A stretch of DNA of 51,249 nucleotides from Urinicoccus timonensis (GCF_900232945.1 NZ_OCTU01000001.1:646318-697566), one strand, 5' to 3'. Numbered from the stretch's first letter, positions 24,991 through 34,624 are shown. Program-made: numbers and translations. The notes: generated from the sequence alone by a model not told the origin.

Positions 24991-25019
24991 TAAAAAACCC
25001 ACCTAGGCCCAGCCTAAAA
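24991..25019 (-). terminator. Terminator half left of ISA copy 2
   Basis: AAAAAACCCACCTAGG-CCCAGCCT-AAAA abuts the IS. Read on the minus strand it ends in a T-run, as the end of a terminator for a minus-strand gene that should lie to its right. The gene to the right is plus-strand, so the half has no owner here. Confidence 0.45.
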
Positions 25020-25054
25020 TGATGTGTACCCATAAAACTGGACACAATATTTAA

Positions 25055-25918
25055 TTAATTCGTTGTAGTGGATGCTAACCTATACTTTGTAGGTGGCATC
25101 CATTTTGTTTTTGATTGAATTCTTTCGTTATTGTAATAATCTATATACTCCTCTATTGCTCTCGAAAATTCGTCAAAAGAGCGATAGCTCTTTTCATAAC
25201 CATAATACATTTCATTTTTTAGCCTTCCAAAGAATGTCTCCATAATGGAGTTATCATAGCAATTCCCTTTTCTTGACATGGATTGCTTTATCCCATGTTT
25301 TTTAAGCTCATTGACATAATATTTATGTTGGTATTGCCAACCTTGATCTGAATGTAGTATTAAGTTCTTTAGTTTTGGAAATTTTCTAAATGCTCTTCTT
25401 AACATAGTAGATATTTGTTTTAAATTAGGACTTAAGGATAAGTCGTAGGAGATAATCTCATTGGTATACATATCAAGTATTGGAGAGATGTAGCATTTAC
25501 CCCAAGAAAATTTAAATTCAGAGACATCCGTGGTCCATTTTTGTAAAGGTCTATCTGCTTTGAAGTCTCTATTGATTAGATTATCTGCTACTTTACCTAT
25601 TTTCCCCTGATAGGAGTGGTATTTTTCTTTAGAGCCCTTTCCAAAAAGTTTTCGTTCGTGCATAATCCTTTGTACTTTTTTATGGTTTATGACATAGCCT
25701 TGATTTATTAACTCCATATAGACTCTTCGCACTCCATATCTTCCTTTGTGTAGGTGAAAGATTTGGGCTATTTTATCTGCAATCGGACGATTCTTAACTT
25801 TTATTTTATCCACTTTATTTAGTTCAAAGTAGTATGTTGACCTCGGCAAATCAATGGCTCTTAAAAGATCCTTTAGTCTGTATCCTTTTTCTTTGAGTTC
25901 TTTGACAATCGCTGCTTT
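25055..25918 (-). CDS. IS3-family transposase OrfB (DDE integrase), ISA copy 2
   Basis: The protein is identical to the OrfB of copy 1, with the same DDE residues (TTDVSEF, LHSDQGWQ, SIMETFFG) and the same -1 frameshift entry at an AAAAAG run. It is intact. Confidence 0.88.
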   Translation of the reverse strand, partial: KAAIVKELKEKGYRLKDLLRAIDLPRSTYYFELNKVDKIKVKNRPIADKIAQIFHLHKGRYGVRRVYMELINQGYVINHKKVQRIMHERKLFGKGSKEKYHSYQGKIGKVADNLINRDFKADRPLQKWTTDVSEFKFSWGKCYISPILDMYTNEIISYDLSLSPNLKQISTMLRRAFRKFPKLKNLILHSDQGWQYQHKYYVNELKKHGIKQSMSRKGNCYDNSIMETFFGRLKNEMYYGYEKSYRSFDEFSRAIEEYIDYYNNERIQSKTKWMPPTKYRLASTTTN

Positions 25919-26439
25919 TTCGCCTTGAGTTGCGCAGCGTAACGTTCTTCTCTCAAGGCGATCTCTTTTTTTATTATTTCATTCTCAGCCTTCATATATT
26001 CATTTTCTGCTCTAAGTCTTATGAGTTCTTCTCTTTCGGATTCATTCAGTTCTTTTGGTTTATGGATATTTTTCTTTTTCATGGTTGTATTTTTAGATTT
26101 ACGGCCTTTCTTTTTATTCACAAGACCATTATATCCATCCTTTTTATACTTGTTAAGCCATGAATAAAGTTGTCCTTCATTTATTCCATTTTCGATTGCA
26201 GTTGCCTTTATTGAATTTCCAGCCAGCACTTTCGACACCATTTCTAATTTTTCATCTGGTGTCCAGTGGATATTATTTCCATGGTTTAAAATTTCTGGGC
26301 CATGAAGTTCTTCTAATCTAAACCATTTTCTAATGGAAGCATGAAGGTTTTCTTCTTTGGTCCCATCAGGTGTATCAGGCCATTTCCCTTGCCTATACAA
26401 CTGTATGCACTCTTTTTTGAATTCATAGCTATATTTCAC
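25873..26439 (-). CDS. IS3-family transposase OrfA, ISA copy 2
   Basis: This 188-residue protein is identical to OrfA of copy 1, from a GTG start with AAGGAGG upstream. In this copy the frame does not extend upstream, which confirms the GTG as the start in both copies. Confidence 0.88.
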   Translation of the reverse strand: MKYSYEFKKECIQLYRQGKWPDTPDGTKEENLHASIRKWFRLEELHGPEILNHGNNIHWTPDEKLEMVSKVLAGNSIKATAIENGINEGQLYSWLNKYKKDGYNGLVNKKKGRKSKNTTMKKKNIHKPKELNESEREELIRLRAENEYMKAENEIIKKEIALREERYAAQLKAKKQRLSKNSKKKDTD

Positions 26440-26486
26440 AAAAATACCCTCCTTACTGGTTTGTCCAGTAAAGAGGGTACATATCA

Positions 26487-26504
26487 GCCCAGCCTGGTTT
26501 TTTC
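26487..26504 (+). terminator. Terminator half right of ISA copy 2
   Basis: GCCCAGCCTGG-TTTTTT directly follows the IS. It looks like the right arm and T-run of a terminator for a plus-strand gene that should lie to its left. The gene left of the IS is minus-strand, so it has no owner here. Confidence 0.45.
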
Positions 26505-26548
26505 TTGGATAAATTTATAAAAAATCTTAAAAAGCCCAAGATTTTCTA

Positions 26549-26557
26549 TGCTATAAT
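26549..26557 (+). promoter_or_regulatory. Extended -10 promoter of the malic enzyme-fumarase operon
   Basis: CTATGCTATAAT has TATAAT at 26552-26557 with TGn at 26549-26551. The -35 region is weak. It is about 45 bases before the ATG. Confidence 0.55.
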
Positions 26558-26600
26558 CTACTTAAGCAAATTATTTACCAACAATGTATAAGGGGGAACC

Positions 26601-27764
26601 ATGGACAATAAAAAAGAAGCCATGCAGCTTCACAGAGAATTAAGAGGTAAGTTAGAAATCAAAGCCAGAACCAAGACAGACAGTGCCCAAGCCCTGGCCC
26701 TGGCCTATACTCCCGGCGTAGCCCAAGCCTGCTTGGCCATCCAAGAAGATCCGGACCAAGCCTATACCCTGACCCGGAAGTGGAACCTGGTGGCTGTCGT
26801 TTCTGACGGGACAGCTGTTTTAGGCCTGGGAGATATTGGTGGTCTAGCAGGAATGCCTGTCATGGAAGGCAAGTCCATCCTATTTAAAAACTTTGCCAAT
26901 GTAGATGCCTTTCCCATCTGTCTGGCCACCAAGGATACAGAAGAAATTATCCAAACTGTAAAAAATATTGAGCCCAGCTTTGGTGGCATTAACTTGGAGG
27001 ATATCAAGGCCCCCAAGTGTTTTGAAATCGAACAAAGACTAAGCCAAGAACTGGATATTCCCGTATTCCATGACGACCAGCACGGTACAGCCATTGTGGT
27101 CTTGGCCGCTGTAATTAACTCCCTAAAGCTGGTTGGAAAAAAATTAGAAGATGTCCGGATTGTCATGAGTGGAGCTGGAGCAGCCGGCATGGCCATCCTC
27201 CATCTTTTAAGCCTTGAAGGGGCACGAGATGTCATCTTCGTCGGAAGAAAGGGGATTTTGGATGCCGATTATTATGACGACCCCTACCGGAAAAAACTCC
27301 TGGCCCAATGTAACCCCCACCATGTCCAAGGAGGCATGGAAGAAGCCCTAACCGGGGCAGATATCTTTATCGGGGTGTCTGGTCCTGGCCTGGTAACCAA
27401 GGAAATGGTGGAAAAGATGAACAAGGATGCCATTGTCTTTGCCATGGCCAACCCCGTACCAGAAATTTATCCCGACCAAGCCAAGGCTGGAGGGGCCCGG
27501 GTTTGCGGTACCGGCCGCAGCGACTTCCCCAACCAGGTCAACAATGTCTCAGTCTTTCCAGGCCTCTTCCGGGGAGCCCTAGATGTTCGCGCCCGGAAGA
27601 TTACAGACAATATGAAACTGGCTGCTGCTCACGCCATTTCCGATGCCGTCCAAGACCCAAGTGAGGATTACATCCTTCCCAATGCCTTTGACTTAGCAGT
27701 AGCAGACCAGGTGGCCAAGGCCGTGGCAGACCAGGCCATCAAGGATGGGGTGGCGAGAAAATAA
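26601..27764 (+). CDS. Malate dehydrogenase (oxaloacetate-decarboxylating), malic enzyme
   Basis: This 387-residue enzyme converts malate to pyruvate and CO2 with NAD(P)+. The N-terminal malic signature is [13 protein letters not shown] (about 36-48). The catalytic and metal site includes [11 protein letters not shown], and the Rossmann loop is [12 protein letters not shown]. The length fits the short bacterial type without a phosphotransacetylase domain. Cofactor preference cannot be read safely. The TAA overlaps the ATG of the fumarase gene by one base (TAATG), so both are translated together. With fumarase it links fumarate to malate and pyruvate, as in anaerobes using C4 dicarboxylates. 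Confidence 0.93.
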   Translation: MDNKKEAMQLHRELRGKLEIKARTKTDSAQALALAYTPGVAQACLAIQEDPDQAYTLTRKWNLVAVVSDGTAVLGLGDIGGLAGMPVMEGKSILFKNFANVDAFPICLATKDTEEIIQTVKNIEPSFGGINLEDIKAPKCFEIEQRLSQELDIPVFHDDQHGTAIVVLAAVINSLKLVGKKLEDVRIVMSGAGAAGMAILHLLSLEGARDVIFVGRKGILDADYYDDPYRKKLLAQCNPHHVQGGMEEALTGADIFIGVSGPGLVTKEMVEKMNKDAIVFAMANPVPEIYPDQAKAGGARVCGTGRSDFPNQVNNVSVFPGLFRGALDVRARKITDNMKLAAAHAISDAVQDPSEDYILPNAFDLAVADQVAKAVADQAIKDGVARK

Positions 27765-29143
27765 TGGACTACCGCATTGAACACGACAGCCTAGGAGAAG
27801 TCAAGGTCCCCAAGGACAAGTACTGGGCTGCCCAAACCCAAAGAAGTTACGAAAATTTTAAAATTGGCCAAGAAAAAATGCCCCGGGAAATTATCCAGGC
27901 CTTTGCCCTTTTAAAGTATGCTGCTGCCCAAGCCAATTGTGAATTAGGCCTTTTGGACCAAAAAAAAGCCCAGGCCATTGAAGAGGTCTGTGACCAAATC
28001 CTAGCTGGAAGCCTGGATGACCACTTCCCCCTGGTGGTTTGGCAAACAGGGTCTGGCACCCAAAGCAATATGAATGTCAATGAAGTCATTGCCCATCGGG
28101 CCAATGAAATTTTGGGCCAAGACCTCCTCCACCCCAATGATGACGTCAACCGGTCCCAATCCAGTAACGACACCTTCCCTACAGCCCTCCATATCAGTAG
28201 CCTCCTGGCTGTAGAAGAAAGGCTCTTCCCCGCCATAGAAGAGCTGAAGTCCACTTTTGATGAGCTTTCCCAAGCCTATATGGACATTATCAAAACTGGC
28301 CGGACCCACCTCCAAGATGCCGTTCCCCTTTCCCTGGGCCAAGAAATCAGCGCCTGGTCCCGGATGTTGGAAGTCTCCAAGGACATGATCCAAGACTCCC
28401 TGGCAGGACTTAGGGAAATCGCCCTGGGAGGTACTGCCGTAGGAACAGGCCTCAATGCCCCGGAGGGTTTTGCAGACCTGGTGGCAGAAAAAATTAGCCA
28501 AAAGTCTGGCTACCCCTTCCTATCAGCAAAAAATAAATTCCACGCCCTAACCAGCAAGGACCAAATCGTCTTTGTCCACGGAGCCATCAAGGCCCTGGCC
28601 TGTGACCTCTTGAAAATAGCCAATGATATCCGGATGCTGGCCTCAGGCCCCAAGTGTGGTATTGGAGAAATTACCATCCCCGCCAATGAACCCGGGTCCT
28701 CCATTATGCCTGGCAAGGTCAACCCCACCCAGGCAGAAGCCCTGACTATGGTTTGCCTCCAAGTCATGGGCAATGATACCGCCATTTCCATGGCTGCATC
28801 CCAGGGCAACTACCAGCTCAATGTCTACATGCCCCTTATTGCCTATAACTTTTTACAAAGCGTCCGGCTCTTGGCCGATGCCCTAAAGAGTTTTAACCTC
28901 CATTGCGCCCAAGGGATCAAGCCCAACAGGGAAAAAATCCAAGAAAACCTGGACAAGTCTTTGATGTTGGTAACAGCTTTAAACCCCTACCTAGGTTATG
29001 AAAATGCCGCTAAAATTGCCAACAAAGCCTATGCTGAAAACAAGACCCTCAAAGAAGCCTGCCTGGATCTGGGCCTTTTGACAGAAGAAGAATTTGACCA
29101 AATTCTAGACCCCAAGAAGATGGTCCACCTGGACCGGAACTAG
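27764..29143 (+). CDS. fumC: Fumarate hydratase, class II
   Basis: This 459-residue enzyme reversibly hydrates fumarate to malate. It belongs to the aspartase/fumarase superfamily: [17 protein letters not shown] (catalytic His region), [14 protein letters not shown] and the family signature [32 protein letters not shown] and [16 protein letters not shown] line the substrate site. The GSSIMPGK stretch is shared with aspartate ammonia-lyase, but the coupled malic enzyme gene argues for fumarase. The frame is intact and a strong terminator follows. Confidence 0.9.
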   Translation: MDYRIEHDSLGEVKVPKDKYWAAQTQRSYENFKIGQEKMPREIIQAFALLKYAAAQANCELGLLDQKKAQAIEEVCDQILAGSLDDHFPLVVWQTGSGTQSNMNVNEVIAHRANEILGQDLLHPNDDVNRSQSSNDTFPTALHISSLLAVEERLFPAIEELKSTFDELSQAYMDIIKTGRTHLQDAVPLSLGQEISAWSRMLEVSKDMIQDSLAGLREIALGGTAVGTGLNAPEGFADLVAEKISQKSGYPFLSAKNKFHALTSKDQIVFVHGAIKALACDLLKIANDIRMLASGPKCGIGEITIPANEPGSSIMPGKVNPTQAEALTMVCLQVMGNDTAISMAASQGNYQLNVYMPLIAYNFLQSVRLLADALKSFNLHCAQGIKPNREKIQENLDKSLMLVTALNPYLGYENAAKIANKAYAENKTLKEACLDLGLLTEEEFDQILDPKKMVHLDRN

Positions 29144-29163
29144 GCCACTGGGAATAAAAAAAT

Positions 29164-29210
29164 AAAAAGTCGCCCCAAGGATGATTTCTCACACTTGGGG
29201 CGACTTTTTT
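29164..29210. terminator. Bidirectional terminator between fumC and tRNA-Arg
   Basis: AAAAAGTCGCCCCAAG and CTTGGGGCGACTTTTTT form a perfect 16-base stem. It ends the fumarase operon on the plus strand and the tRNA-Arg transcript on the minus strand. Confidence 0.92.
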
Positions 29211-29214
29211 AATT

Positions 29215-29291
29215 TGGTGGACCTGAGAGGATTCGAACCCCCGGCACGTGCCTTAGGAGGGCACTGCTCTATCCACCTGAGCTACAGGTCC
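29215..29291 (-). tRNA. tRNA-Arg(CCT)
   Basis: The cloverleaf folds cleanly. The acceptor stem is GGACCTG/CAGGTCC, the D arm is GCTC...GAGC, and the anticodon stem GTGCC/GGCAC has loop CTCCTAA and anticodon CCT (reads AGG). The T arm contains GTTCGAATC, and the 3' CCA is encoded. It lies 40 bases downstream of dacA, with its own extended -10 box (ATATGCTATAAT, TATAAT at about 29306-29311). Confidence 0.96.
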
Positions 29292-29331
29292 ATTTACCTA
29301 TACTATTATAGCATATAAACCTGTGACTTTA

Positions 29332-30660
29332 CTAGATTTTTTCAATTTGTAAAAAGGCCTGGTAGAGGTGCTTTTGGAGACGGACCAGGATATTTTCCTG
29401 TTTAAGGTCCTTTCGAATCTCCAAGGGCAGGCTGGCTACTAGCTCTCCATCCCTATAATAGAGGGCTTGCCCCACCTGGGTCTTGGCTGCTAGAGGGGGT
29501 GTTAAGGGCGTCAGGTCTAGCTTCCTGGTCAAGTTATGGCGAGAATCCCAAATAAGGGCCAGGTCCTTGGTTGGATAAACTTCTACTTCTTTTTCCATGC
29601 CATCAATGACCCGGACTTGCCCCAGGGCCTGGTCAGCACGAGCCACGACTCTTTTGGAATAGGTGGCAAGACTATGGTCCATAAGCCTTTTGGCCACCAC
29701 GAAACGGGCCATATTGGATGGGGACCCCATGGTAATGGAAATAAACCGCATGGGTTCTGTGAGGCCCTCCACGGATGGAGTCAGGCTTGTAGCCACTAGA
29801 CAGCGACCAGCGGCATTGGTGTAGCCGGTTTTCAAGCCATCTACTCCCTTGACAATTCCCAAAAGAGGGTTGGTATTGTAGGCTAAAAACCCTCGATTTA
29901 GGTTGTCGATTAGGGGTTTTTGACTGCGATTTAAAATTTCCGGATGGTCCTTCAAGAGATGTCTTACCAGTTGAAACATTTCCCGGACAGTCATCTTATT
30001 ATAGTCCCCAAGGCCATAGTCTGTCAGACCATGGGGGTTGACCATGTGGGCCTGGGTCAAGCCCAGACTTTGGCACTTTTCATTCATGGCCTGGACAAAG
30101 GCCGGGGTGGACCCGGATACTTTTTTTCCCAGGGCGGTAATAGCATCATTTCCGGATATAATCAAGGCCGCATCAATGAGTTGGTCCACTGTAAATTGGT
30201 CTCCAGGTTTAGACTTAAAGGTAGACCCTGTCAATTGGGTTACTTCTTCATCCATGACCACAAGGTCGTCTAGCTTCAGCTTCCCTGCCTGGATGGCATC
30301 GTAAACCACATAGAGACTCACCAGTTTTGAAGTTGAGGCCATGGCCACAACTTGGTCGATATCCTGGGCTTCAAAGATCATTCCAGAATGGTAGTCCCCT
30401 ACCAGGTAGTGGGGGGCCAGTTCTGGAGTTGGCTTGGCTGAAAGCTCTTGGATCATTTGGGCTTCTTTTAGGTTTCCCGGCAAGACTCCCTGGCTGGTAG
30501 GGACCAAAAAGTCTTGGTTACGAACTTCTTCTGGCGGAATGGCTTCTTCTATTTTCGCCGGCTCTTGGGTCGGTGGATTTGTTTGTTCTGTTTTTGCATA
30601 AAGAACTTGCCCCTGAGCCAAAAGGATTATTGCCAGGGCCAAGGCGATTTTTTTACGCAT
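29332..30660 (-). CDS. dacA: D-alanyl-D-alanine carboxypeptidase (PBP5/DacA-like)
   Basis: This 442-residue secreted serine peptidase trims the terminal D-alanine of peptidoglycan. It has a signal peptide (MRKKIALALAIILLAQGQVLYA). The three penicillin-binding motifs are STSK (in MASTSKLVS, about 106), SGN (in LIISGNDAI) and KTG (in DGLKTGYTNAAG). A PBP5-like C-terminal beta domain spans about 340-430 and ends in a short amphipathic helix (VRLQKHLYQAFLQIEKI) that may anchor it to the membrane. AGAGGTG precedes the ATG. It is transcribed alone, divergently from the CoA-disulfide reductase-like gene. Confidence 0.9.
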   Translation of the reverse strand: MRKKIALALAIILLAQGQVLYAKTEQTNPPTQEPAKIEEAIPPEEVRNQDFLVPTSQGVLPGNLKEAQMIQELSAKPTPELAPHYLVGDYHSGMIFEAQDIDQVVAMASTSKLVSLYVVYDAIQAGKLKLDDLVVMDEEVTQLTGSTFKSKPGDQFTVDQLIDAALIISGNDAITALGKKVSGSTPAFVQAMNEKCQSLGLTQAHMVNPHGLTDYGLGDYNKMTVREMFQLVRHLLKDHPEILNRSQKPLIDNLNRGFLAYNTNPLLGIVKGVDGLKTGYTNAAGRCLVATSLTPSVEGLTEPMRFISITMGSPSNMARFVVAKRLMDHSLATYSKRVVARADQALGQVRVIDGMEKEVEVYPTKDLALIWDSRHNLTRKLDLTPLTPPLAAKTQVGQALYYRDGELVASLPLEIRKDLKQENILVRLQKHLYQAFLQIEKI

Positions 30661-30788
30661 AGGGCACCTCTTTTCACTTCTTCCTATTGTATCAGTTTTT
30701 GGACTTGGACAAAAGGTCTTTTAAGGGACTTTTTATTGGGTAAAATAGTAGTAGTAAGTAATTTATAGATAGAAAGAAGGGATGGAAA

Positions 30789-32195
30789 ATGAAAATTATC
30801 ATTATCGGTGGTGTGGCCGCCGGATCATCTGCCGCTGCAAAATTATCTCGGCTAAAAAAAGACTGGGATATTACCATCTATGAAGAATCGGATTATATTT
30901 CTTATTCAGCATGTAACATGCCCTATGCCATTGGCGATTGGCTGGAAGATGAAGACTCCATTGCCCCTAGAGGTCCCCTCTACTTTAAGGAAAATTACGG
31001 GGTTAAGGTCCAAATCGGCCACCGGGTAGAAAAAATCGACCCCAAGGCAAAAACCATCCGGGTCCAAGACCTTAAAACAGGAAGAACCTTTGAAGATTCC
31101 TATGACAAGCTCCTCTTGGCTACCGGGGCCCAGTCCTTTCTACCTCCCATTCCTGGACGGGACCAAGCCAATGTCTTTAGCCTAAGACAGGTGGAGGACA
31201 TGCTTTCCATCCAAGACCGCCTAGCCTGCTGCATGCCCAAGGGGTCTACAATTTGCATTGTTGGCGCTGGCTTTATCGGCTTAGAAATGGTGGAAAATTT
31301 TGTAAAGCTGGGCTACAAGGTCAAACTTTTAGCCTCCAGCAAGCTGTCCAACCTCAGTCCAGAAATGTCCCCTTACTTGGAAGAAGAATTGCTCCTCCAT
31401 GGGGTGGAAATCATAAAGGGTTCTCGAGCAAAGGCCATCCAAGGACGGGACCTGACCCTGGAAGACGGGCGGAAAATCCAAGGAGACTTTTTCTTAATGG
31501 CCACTGGAGTCCGGCCCAACATTGACCTAGCCCAAGACATCGGAGTGGAGATTGGCGAATTTAAGGCCATTATCACCAATGACCAAATGGAAACCAATAT
31601 CCCTCATATCTATGCCGCTGGGGACGTGGTCCAAACCAGGTCTTTGGTAGATGGTTCTTGGACCTATGTTCCCCTGGGCTCTACGGCCAACAAGATGGGC
31701 CGGGTTGTGGCTGATAACATGGCCGGCAAGCCCACTAAATTCCCAGGAATTATGGGGTCTTCCATCTTTAAGCTCTTTGACCTGGAGGTGGGTTCCACCG
31801 GCCTATCGGAAAAAACTGCCCAAGACCACGGTTTTGACACCCTGGTCTTCTACCACATCCACCGGAGTCACTATGCCTCCCATGGTGGTCAACCCATTTT
31901 AATTAAGGCCGTCTTGGACCGGAAGAGTCGGGAGCTTTTAGGCGTTGAAGCCATTGGCTTTACTGGCGTCAAAAACCGCATTGATGTTTATGCCAGCTTT
32001 ATAACCTTCCATGGCAAGATCCAAGACCTGGAATTTTTAGACCTGGCCTACGCCCCACCCTTTTCCACCGTCCGGGACGTCGTCCTCTATACTGGCATGA
32101 TTGGGACCAACCTCTTAGAAAAGGATGCCCCTTCTGAAAGCCACCAGGTCAACCAAGATTTTATGAACTATATTAAAAATTTACCTCGCCCTTAA
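30789..32195 (+). CDS. FAD-dependent pyridine nucleotide-disulfide oxidoreductase, CoA-disulfide reductase-like
   Basis: This 468-residue flavoprotein has an N-terminal FAD motif (IIIGGVAAGSSAAAKL), then the single redox-active cysteine in YISYSACNMPYAIG (Cys43 region). An NAD(P)H motif (ICIVGAGFIGLEMVENF, about 155-171) and a second FAD motif (IYAAGDVVQTRS) follow. A C-terminal dimerisation domain has YAPPFSTVRD. The SxxCxxPY cysteine places it with CoA-disulfide reductases, NADH oxidases and NADH peroxidases. It may protect this anaerobe from oxygen or disulfide stress; the exact acceptor cannot be decided from sequence alone. Confidence 0.88.
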   Translation: MKIIIIGGVAAGSSAAAKLSRLKKDWDITIYEESDYISYSACNMPYAIGDWLEDEDSIAPRGPLYFKENYGVKVQIGHRVEKIDPKAKTIRVQDLKTGRTFEDSYDKLLLATGAQSFLPPIPGRDQANVFSLRQVEDMLSIQDRLACCMPKGSTICIVGAGFIGLEMVENFVKLGYKVKLLASSKLSNLSPEMSPYLEEELLLHGVEIIKGSRAKAIQGRDLTLEDGRKIQGDFFLMATGVRPNIDLAQDIGVEIGEFKAIITNDQMETNIPHIYAAGDVVQTRSLVDGSWTYVPLGSTANKMGRVVADNMAGKPTKFPGIMGSSIFKLFDLEVGSTGLSEKTAQDHGFDTLVFYHIHRSHYASHGGQPILIKAVLDRKSRELLGVEAIGFTGVKNRIDVYASFITFHGKIQDLEFLDLAYAPPFSTVRDVVLYTGMIGTNLLEKDAPSESHQVNQDFMNYIKNLPRP

Positions 32196-32202
32196 GAGTC
32201 CC

Positions 32203-32232
32203 TTGCATAATGTCAAGGACCTATGCTATAAT
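32203..32232 (+). promoter_or_regulatory. Promoter of tRNA-Pro
   Basis: TTGCAT (32203-32208), 18 bases, then TATAAT (32227-32232) preceded by TATGC. The tRNA begins nine bases after the -10. Confidence 0.75.
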
Positions 32233-32240
32233 ATCTCTAG

Positions 32241-32317
32241 CGAGATGTAGCGCAGTCCGGTAGCGTACATGTCTGGGGGACATGGGGTCGCAGGTTCAAA
32301 TCCTGTCATCTCGACCA
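32241..32317 (+). tRNA. tRNA-Pro(GGG)
   Basis: The acceptor stem is CGAGATG/CATCTCG. The D stem is GCGC/GCGT, and the anticodon stem CATGT/ACATG has loop CTGGGGG and anticodon GGG. The T arm GCAGG-TTCAAAT-CCTGT has one G-T pair, and CCA is encoded. The first base C and the first pair C-G are usual for bacterial tRNA-Pro. Confidence 0.95.
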
Positions 32318-32322
32318 TAAAG

Positions 32323-32358
32323 AAAAAGAACCTTGCCTTTAGGCAGGGTTCTTTTTTT
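32323..32358. terminator. Bidirectional terminator between tRNA-Pro and the ABC exporter
   Basis: AAAAAGAACCTTGCCT, a TT loop, and AGGCAGGGTTCTTTTTTT form a near-perfect stem with one G-T pair. It lies between convergent transcripts. Confidence 0.9.
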
Positions 32359-32361
32359 GCT

Positions 32362-33921
32362 TTATTGGTCTTCCAGACGGTCCCTTGCCCCCTCTAGCAT
32401 GAGGTAGACAATGGCGATGCTGGCAATAAAGGATAGGCACATAATAAAGGATGTGGGAATGACAAACTTTATATTTAAAAGAGTGGTTAAGATCCAGGTA
32501 ATAAACATGGGCAAGACCATGGCCAAGGACATGAGGACGGCTGAAAATCTTTGTTTGATGACCTCCAAGTCATTTTTCCAAGCCAGGTCTAGGGTCATGA
32601 GGTCAAAATAAATTCCTGCAAGATTGCCAAAGAGATTGGCCAAAATTCCAGTCAAAACCATAAAAACGCCATTAACTACCCCTACTTGACCTGCATAGGA
32701 AAAGGCCAGGCTGGTGAAGAGAATGGGTCCCAAGGCCAGAGTCATCCCCAAAAGCACCCTGGGTAGGACCAAGTCCTTAAAGGACAGGGGCATGGCCTTC
32801 AGGGCTTCAAAATTTTCCCCCTCTAGGGACAGGCTGCAATAGGTGGTTTGGGCATTCACTGAAATAAAGGTCAAGATATAGCAGGCAATGCCAGCCAGGT
32901 CAAGACCTGGAAGGCTGCCTAGGGCTTGGCCAAAAATCCGGTCCGGTTTGATGAGAAGGGAAGCCACTCCCAGGCCCAGGATAAGGATTGGGGACAAAAT
33001 AGTATTGCTGACATAGTTGGTCCTCCAAAAATAGTGTTTAACTTCCTTTTTATAGAGACTTTTTAACTTAGACCCACTGGAAAAGCTGACAGATTTTTTC
33101 TTTTCCCGGGTCTTGGCCCCCGCATCCTTGTAAAAGTTTTGGATGTAGTTGCGGATAATGAAATAGCCCAAAAGTAAAAGTAAAAGAAGGGTCAGGGCAA
33201 AAAGAGCCAAAAAGCCCAGGAAGGATTGGTTGCTAAAGGCCCGGTCAAAAAAGCTCAAAGGCAGGTAATAGGTCCTTAGACCCTGGGCCAAACGAGACCA
33301 AAGTCCTGCAAGTTGGTCGCTATATTTGTCTGCCTGGGTCATAAAGAAAATATAAATAGCCAAGAAGAGAATGGTCCCCAAGACTTGGAGGAGGGTTTTT
33401 GTATTGTGAAAACGGAAGGTCTTGGAAATTTGGGTGGCCAAAAGGACCCCCAAAAAGGTGGGGAAGATAGGTAGGACCAAGACCGACAAGAGGTTCAAGA
33501 TAAAGGCCAGGGGCCCATGGATAATCCCAAACCAAACGATGGGGATAAGGAAGATGGCAAAGGCATAAAAAAGACTGTCCAGGTAAATGCCAATAAACTT
33601 GGCCATTAAAATATCTCCCTCTCCCAGGGGCATGGGGTAGAGAATCTCAAATTCATCCCTGGAAAATAGGTTTTTGTTGCCATTGGAAATCCCCGTGAAA
33701 AAGGTAAGGAGGGTTAGGACCAAGCCAAAGGCCAGAGCCAGATCCTTACTGTTGTTGGATGTCACCAAGATCATGGTAAAAAGTCCCGAGTAAAAGACCA
33801 TGGCCAGGCCCACCAGGACCATCATAACCAGGGAGCTGATCCTCTTGGTGGAAGACCGGCTATTTTTCAAAATTCTTTTCAGCTCCAGGCCTAAAAGGAT
33901 TTTTAACTTTTTAGTGATCAT
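32362..33921 (-). CDS. ABC transporter permease (multi-pass exporter subunit)
   Basis: This 519-residue protein has about 12 hydrophobic segments, for example LVMMVLVGLAMVFYSGL (about 31-48) and LLLLLLLGYFII (about 245-256). They form two halves joined by a basic cytosolic loop (DAGAKTREKKKSVSF). The DEFEILYPMPLGEGDIL segment after the second helices is typical of large ABC-2-like permeases in Bacillota. It overlaps the ATPase gene by 11 bases. The pair is probably an exporter or a membrane-stress system; no cargo gene is nearby. Confidence 0.8.
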   Translation of the reverse strand: MITKKLKILLGLELKRILKNSRSSTKRISSLVMMVLVGLAMVFYSGLFTMILVTSNNSKDLALAFGLVLTLLTFFTGISNGNKNLFSRDEFEILYPMPLGEGDILMAKFIGIYLDSLFYAFAIFLIPIVWFGIIHGPLAFILNLLSVLVLPIFPTFLGVLLATQISKTFRFHNTKTLLQVLGTILFLAIYIFFMTQADKYSDQLAGLWSRLAQGLRTYYLPLSFFDRAFSNQSFLGFLALFALTLLLLLLLGYFIIRNYIQNFYKDAGAKTREKKKSVSFSSGSKLKSLYKKEVKHYFWRTNYVSNTILSPILILGLGVASLLIKPDRIFGQALGSLPGLDLAGIACYILTFISVNAQTTYCSLSLEGENFEALKAMPLSFKDLVLPRVLLGMTLALGPILFTSLAFSYAGQVGVVNGVFMVLTGILANLFGNLAGIYFDLMTLDLAWKNDLEVIKQRFSAVLMSLAMVLPMFITWILTTLLNIKFVIPTSFIMCLSFIASIAIVYLMLEGARDRLEDQ

Positions 33922-34624
33922 AACCCATCAACTCCATGAAGATATTTTCCAAGGAAGAATCCTGGATGACATCCTTGGTGGCCCCTTCCTTGACAATCTT
34001 TCCATCCTTGATAATGGCAATCTTATGGCAGAGGTTTTGGGCCACCTCCAAGACGTGGGTGGAAAAGAAAATCGCCGCTCCATTGGCCACCATTTCTTGA
34101 AAGAGCTCCTTTAAAAAGTGGGTGGCTGTAGGGTCCAAGCCTACAAAGGGTTCGTCCAGGATCAAGAGCTTGGGATCATGGACCAAGGCGGCAATAATGG
34201 CCAACTTTTGCTTCATCCCATGAGAATAGCTAGAAATTTTACTTCCTAAGTCCTCCTTTAAGTCAAAGACCTTGGCCAGACGAAGGGTCCGGTCCATCCG
34301 GTCTTCCTCACTGACCCCATAGATGTCCGCCACAAAGTTAATGTATTCAGCCCCTGTCAAAAACTCGTAGAGCCTAGGGTTATCTGGTATGTAGGCAGAA
34401 ATTTGCTTACAGGCCAAGGGGTCTTTTTTCGTATCCATTCCATTGATAAAAATATTGCCCTGGTCATAGTCCAAAAGCCCCATGACACACTTAATGGTAG
34501 TGGTTTTTCCTGCGCCATTTTTACCGATAAAGCCATAAATTTCTCCCGGCTTAATTTCCAAATCAATACCGTGAAGGACCAATTTGTCCCCATAGGCCTT
34601 GACTAGCTTTTCAATTTTTAACAT
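33911..34624 (-). CDS. ABC transporter ATP-binding protein
   Basis: This 237-residue ATPase has Walker A GKNGAGKTTT, the Q-loop region near YIPDNPRLYEFLTG, a signature reading SYSHGMKQKL (the LSGGQ equivalent), Walker B LLILDEPFVGLD and the switch histidine in FFSTHVLE. It belongs to the CcmA/drug-exporter-type ATPases. AGGGAGG precedes the ATG. It is the first gene of a two-gene operon with the overlapping permease gene, and starts about 110 bases after the rplL terminator. Confidence 0.9.
   Translation of the reverse strand: MLKIEKLVKAYGDKLVLHGIDLEIKPGEIYGFIGKNGAGKTTTIKCVMGLLDYDQGNIFINGMDTKKDPLACKQISAYIPDNPRLYEFLTGAEYINFVADIYGVSEEDRMDRTLRLAKVFDLKEDLGSKISSYSHGMKQKLAIIAALVHDPKLLILDEPFVGLDPTATHFLKELFQEMVANGAAIFFSTHVLEVAQNLCHKIAIIKDGKIVKEGATKDVIQDSSLENIFMELMGYDH

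Larger units (their letters stand above)
25020..26486 (-). mobile_element. ISA copy 2
   Basis: This second 1467-bp copy appears identical to 2-1468, with the same ends and the same orientation. It has no target duplication (left flank AAAA, right flank GCCC), although the nine bases GCCCAGCCT occur in both flanks, four bases from the IS on the left and directly at it on the right. It separates divergent xth and the malic enzyme gene. Confidence 0.93.

Noticed and set aside
2..26486. Composite transposon between ISA copies 1 and 2
   Set aside because: The segment holds ordinary housekeeping genes, and the outer flanks of the pair show no target duplication with each other.
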